Assembly (NCBI GenBank): GCA_008000375.1
Contig: SMOI01000503.1
Span: 1-20,093, forward strand
Direction: 5' to 3'
DNA: 20,093 nt
Origin: Poteriospumella lacustris
Lineage: Eukaryota; Sar; Chrysophyceae; Chromulinales; Dinobryaceae
A program made the position numbers and the translations under genes. Position 1 is the stretch's first letter. The number at the start of each line of letters is the position of its first letter. Positions 17,354 through 20,093 of this stretch are shown here, piece after piece. The notes below the pieces were generated by a model, which did not search any database, was not told the origin of the DNA, and worked only from the letters and a program-made list of their open reading frames with translations.

Positions 17354-17971
17354 TTACTTCAAATTGTCTCTTCTTATTCTTTGAGATCCAGGCAGAGCAT
17401 AATAGAACCGGTCAAATCCTTCGTGCTCTGCTGGTACATGCTCATCAAACTGTTCTTTGTTTGCATCAAGAAGATACTCATTTCCGTCGGGATCTACTAC
17501 TACGTGTACCACCGTGTGGGAACAGAAGACACCCGTGTTCGGAGGTGGTGGCCCATCTTCAACTTTCATCCAAACAAACTCTGACACCTTCCGATAAACA
17601 ACGAGGTCTTCAGGATTCGGTATAACCGTGGAAGCTAGACGGGTGGATGATGGAAGATGTACATATACACGAGTCCCTGTATCGAATCTGAATCCCGGTA
17701 ACTCGCCCGGGAACTTCCTTGCGTGGACCACCAAAAGTCTAAGTAAATGTCCATTTACTAATACACACGAACCTACAGATGAAGCAATCAGAGTTGTCTC
17801 GCTTCCTCTCCAACCCTCAACAAGATTGTTGAGCCGAGTTTCAACAGGGACCGCTTCGTTGGTGGAAGCATTCGGGGTCTGCTCACCGAGACCACTGTTT
17901 GAAGTGGATTCCATATTCGCTCGATTGAAAGTTTTATGAACAAAGGACAGAGAGAAAGACAAATGAGACAT
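17354..17971 (-). CDS. Hypothetical protein, 205 aa (186 aa from the second ATG)
   Basis: This ORF lies in the less GC-rich island and has balanced amino-acid use, so it is likely real. The second ATG (17914, context AATATGG) fits the eukaryotic start consensus better than the first (17971). The N-terminal part is Ser/Asn/Thr-rich. The rest looks like one compact domain. Numbered from the first ATG, it contains SVGSCVLVNGHLLRLLVVHA (65-84) and SHTVVHVVVDPDGNEYLLDA (151-170). The order Cys69...His156...Asp169, with H-x-V-x-V then Y-x-L-D, loosely recalls the Cys-His-Asp arrangement of transglutaminase-like/papain-fold proteins, but this is a weak visual resemblance only. The stop overlaps a donor-like GAA/GTAAGA, so the last exon could instead splice to an acceptor near 17217, which would add only a few codons. 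It diverges from the gene at 18042 with a very short gap. Confidence 0.55.
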   Translation of the reverse strand: MSHLSFSLSFVHKTFNRANMESTSNSGLGEQTPNASTNEAVPVETRLNNLVEGWRGSETTLIASSVGSCVLVNGHLLRLLVVHARKFPGELPGFRFDTGTRVYVHLPSSTRLASTVIPNPEDLVVYRKVSEFVWMKVEDGPPPPNTGVFCSHTVVHVVVDPDGNEYLLDANKEQFDEHVPAEHEGFDRFYYALPGSQRIRRDNLK

Positions 17972-18041
17972 GAGACTAACACCGTGACCACATGATATAC
18001 ATCAGTATTGGCATGAATGACTACACCAGGACTACCCTACC

Positions 18042-18685
18042 ATGACTACGATGACTACTGTACCTTCTTCTACAGCTAGTACGTCTGTCTTGACCAGGTT
18101 TCTTTATGGCAGTGTACATCATACATTATATCTTCCTATCTTCCTTCTTCGGTTGTTGTATTACTATATACTATTCCATTGTCTTTCGAGAAGAAGACCA
18201 AAGAAGAGGACTGACTGACCTTTTCTGTTTGTTCACAACTCAGATATCCAATAATCGGTCAGTTGCGATGGAAGGCTCTGAAGTTGGCACCAGCTTCAGA
18301 CGAAGTTCCACTCTTCTGTTTCGTCGATTTCGTCAGCGATGTTGATGTTGGTGGACTCATAGATGTCTTTGAAAGTGAATTTCTCGGGCAGTTTAAAAGA
18401 ACTGATATTCCCGAAAACAGTGAAGCCTTTTATACGTGGTGTATATTGCTCATCGAAGTCCATGCTCTACGAGGGATAGGAAGGGAGTCCTTCCTATCTC
18501 CCGCATTGGTTATCCAAGCTATCAAGTCGGTACTCTCTCATAGTGTACGTGCAGGAATACACTCATGTATGTATGGAAGTGGCGCCTTTGGATCTAGCCA
18601 CAGTGATAACCAGATCGAATGGACAGGAGGAGGAACCTTTGGTTCTGAGACTATCCCCGCATTTGCTGGAGTTCTTTCGGCGTAA
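18042..18685 (+). CDS. Candidate two-exon gene, about 165 aa, function unknown
   Basis: Exon 1 (18042-18097) begins MTTMTTVPSSTASTSVL and ends ACCAG before GTTTCT. Exon 2 starts at 18244 after a textbook acceptor (CTGACTGACC, then CTTTTCTGTTTG, then CACAACTCAG). The 146-nt intron leaves the frame in register (AG|A = Arg), continuing YPIIGQLRWKALKLAPASDE to a stop at 18683. Exon 2 is protein-like up to about 18530 (FVDFVSDVDVGGLIDVFESE; AFYTWCILLIEVHALRGIG). After that the frame turns Gly/Ser-rich, while frame +3 (EVAPLDLATVITRSNGQEEE, LSPHLLEFFRRN) and then frame +1 (VTLEYTALYSIRQLKQTSFD) look more natural. So a further intron, a frameshift or decay is likely. The donor is non-consensus. The family is unknown. 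Confidence 0.4.
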
Positions 18686-18876
18686 TGCACGAAGTTACAT
18701 TGGAATACACTGCCTTATACAGTATTCGTCAACTGAAACAAACCTCCTTTGATGGAACAACTTCGTTCCTCGATGCTCATTTTGCTTTTCCTCGATGGTC
18801 AACTTTCCTGCCACCTTCTTATGTCGTGACACACGCAGCTCCTCGAGTACATGGACTCCTCGCGCTCGTCGTTTAA

Positions 18877-20093
18877 CCGTTGAGAGTGACGCAGACGACC
18901 GTCGCGTTGCTCGTGACGCAGCCGCCGTCGCACGTGACCCGCGACGACCTGCGCCATTTGCTGCGCGAGGGCAGCGGCCGCGTGTTCCCTCGCCACCCGC
19001 CCCACGGCAGCGGCCCCAGCGGCCTCAGCGGCGGCGGCGGTGGCGAGGCGACGGAGCCGCTGTCGCTCTTCACCGGCGGCAGCGGCGGCGGTGCGACCGT
19101 CGCCGACTGGTGGCTCAGCAGCGTCGTCGCCCACGTCGATGCCCTCCCCACCGCCGCCGCCGCCAGTGCCACCGCCGCCTCGGCAGTGCCACCGGTGGCC
19201 CCGTCGGTGGCCCCGCGGACGGCACCCACCGCCGCCGCTGCCGCTGCCCGTCGCAGCAGCAGCGTCAGCGGTTGGTCCGTCGCCAGTCGCGCGGCGCTGT
19301 TCGCGTCACAGGCGCGCGACAGTTTCGCCAAAGCGACGACGAAGCCCACCGCCGCCACCGCCGCCGCTGGCGCTGACGGTGGCGGTAACGGTGACGGTAC
19401 CGGCGACGAGGAGGCGACGAGGCGGTGGAGCCGCCGCCTCTTCGCGCTCGCCGCCGGCGACACGTGGCGCCTGCTGCGGCGGCCTCGCGACACCGGCGAC
19501 AGTGGCAGCGACAGCGACAGCGGCGGTGGCGGTGGCGCGTGGAGTGCGACGGTGTCGCGGTGGCTGTCGCGTGCGCTGTCGGTGGTGTCGTATGCGGCGC
19601 CGCGGGTGGCCGCGCTGACGGCGGCGTCGCGGCGGTTGGCGGCGGTGCCGCTCGACGGCGACGTCTGCGACGGTGGCGACACCGACGGCGAAGACGCCGC
19701 CGCCGCGTGGCGCGAGGTGTCGCGACACGTGTCGCGGCTGTGTCGCGAGCGGCGGTGTCTCGACGCGGCGGTGGCCGTGGCGGCCGACGGTGGCGGTGTC
19801 ACGGGCCTCGCGACACTGCGCGACACGCTGGAGAAGGAGCTGCTGCTCTGGTGGGTCGCGACGGCCGAGCGCCAGCTGAGTCGCGGCGCCGCGCCCTCCG
19901 CCTCCGACGACGACTGCGCCGACCAACGCGCCACCGACGGCGACGGCGACGGTGACGGCGACGGTGTCGCGACACCGCCGCCGCGGTCCGCGACACACCA
20001 ACGCGACACACCGACGCCACCGTCGCCTTTGCCGCCGACGGTCGCGACGCCGCCGGCGGCGTGGCACCGGCTGCAGCGCCTCGCGACACAGCT
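18877..20093 (+). pseudogene. 5'-truncated second copy of the large low-complexity gene, open to window end
   Basis: From about 18895 the DNA matches 12137-13308 of the large ORF, starting at residue 240 (TVALLVTQPPSHVTRDDLRH) and reaching ...WHRLQRLATQL at the window edge. The frame is open for 405 codons after the TAA at 18874. All length differences are whole codons: extra HPPHGSGPSGLS after VFPR, extra AAAASAT in the Ala tract, and a shorter DGDGDG run. There is no in-frame ATG in the visible part and the first 239 residues are missing. The simplest reading is a truncated duplicate. However, a CAG just before the junction (18892-18894) could serve as a splice acceptor, making it an internal exon of a new chimeric gene. 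Typed as pseudogene with that reservation. Confidence 0.6.

Noticed and set aside
1-20093. A known defence, secretion or biosynthetic system
   Set aside because: No recognisable domains of such systems are visible in any plausible reading frame.

Overview
The window looks like nuclear DNA of a GC-rich unicellular eukaryote. The evidence is spliceosomal-type signals (GTAAGT donors, TACTAAT branch boxes, pyrimidine-rich CAG acceptors), a long GC-rich low-complexity protein, microsatellites and a large repeat array. A large DNA virus with introns, such as a pandoravirus, is not excluded. No bacterial operon, CRISPR array, rRNA or tRNA was recognised. No taxon can be named from the sequence alone.

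Layout. Positions 1-11,270 hold a complex repeat array of six related monomers of about 1.2-2.3 kb in the order A1-B1-A2-A3-B2-A4. The last three repeat the first three at an offset of about 6.1-6.4 kb, so this is a trimeric higher-order repeat. Each monomer has a long imperfect palindrome whose two arms encode similar peptides on opposite strands. Each also has a tail module with a 7-mer microsatellite, a C-tract and a TGACT/TGACG dyad. A-type monomers carry an additional minus-strand exon-like block. The reading frames are broken differently in each copy, so most of the array is decayed coding sequence being shuffled by inversion, deletion and homogenisation.

Positions 11,420-16,279 hold one uninterrupted 1,619-residue ORF, very GC-rich in its third codon positions, with an ordered N-terminal part and a Pro/Ala/Thr/Gln-rich C-terminal part. 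Its DNA is full of the word GCGACAC and its reverse complement, read in several frames. Positions 16,280-17,350 are a pyrimidine- and GT-rich stretch with no convincing gene.

Positions 17,350-18,890 form a clearly less GC-rich island. It has a minus-strand ORF (about 186-205 aa) and, diverging from it, a plus-strand candidate with at least one intron. At about 18,895 the DNA switches abruptly to a 5'-truncated second copy of the 1,619-aa gene. That copy stays in frame to the window end and differs from the first only by substitutions and whole-codon indels.

The genes show no obvious shared pathway. The most unusual features are the palindrome-bearing higher-order array, its covarying dyad motif, the recurring DNA word inside the giant ORF, and the frame-preserving truncated paralogue. 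No product could be named with confidence.
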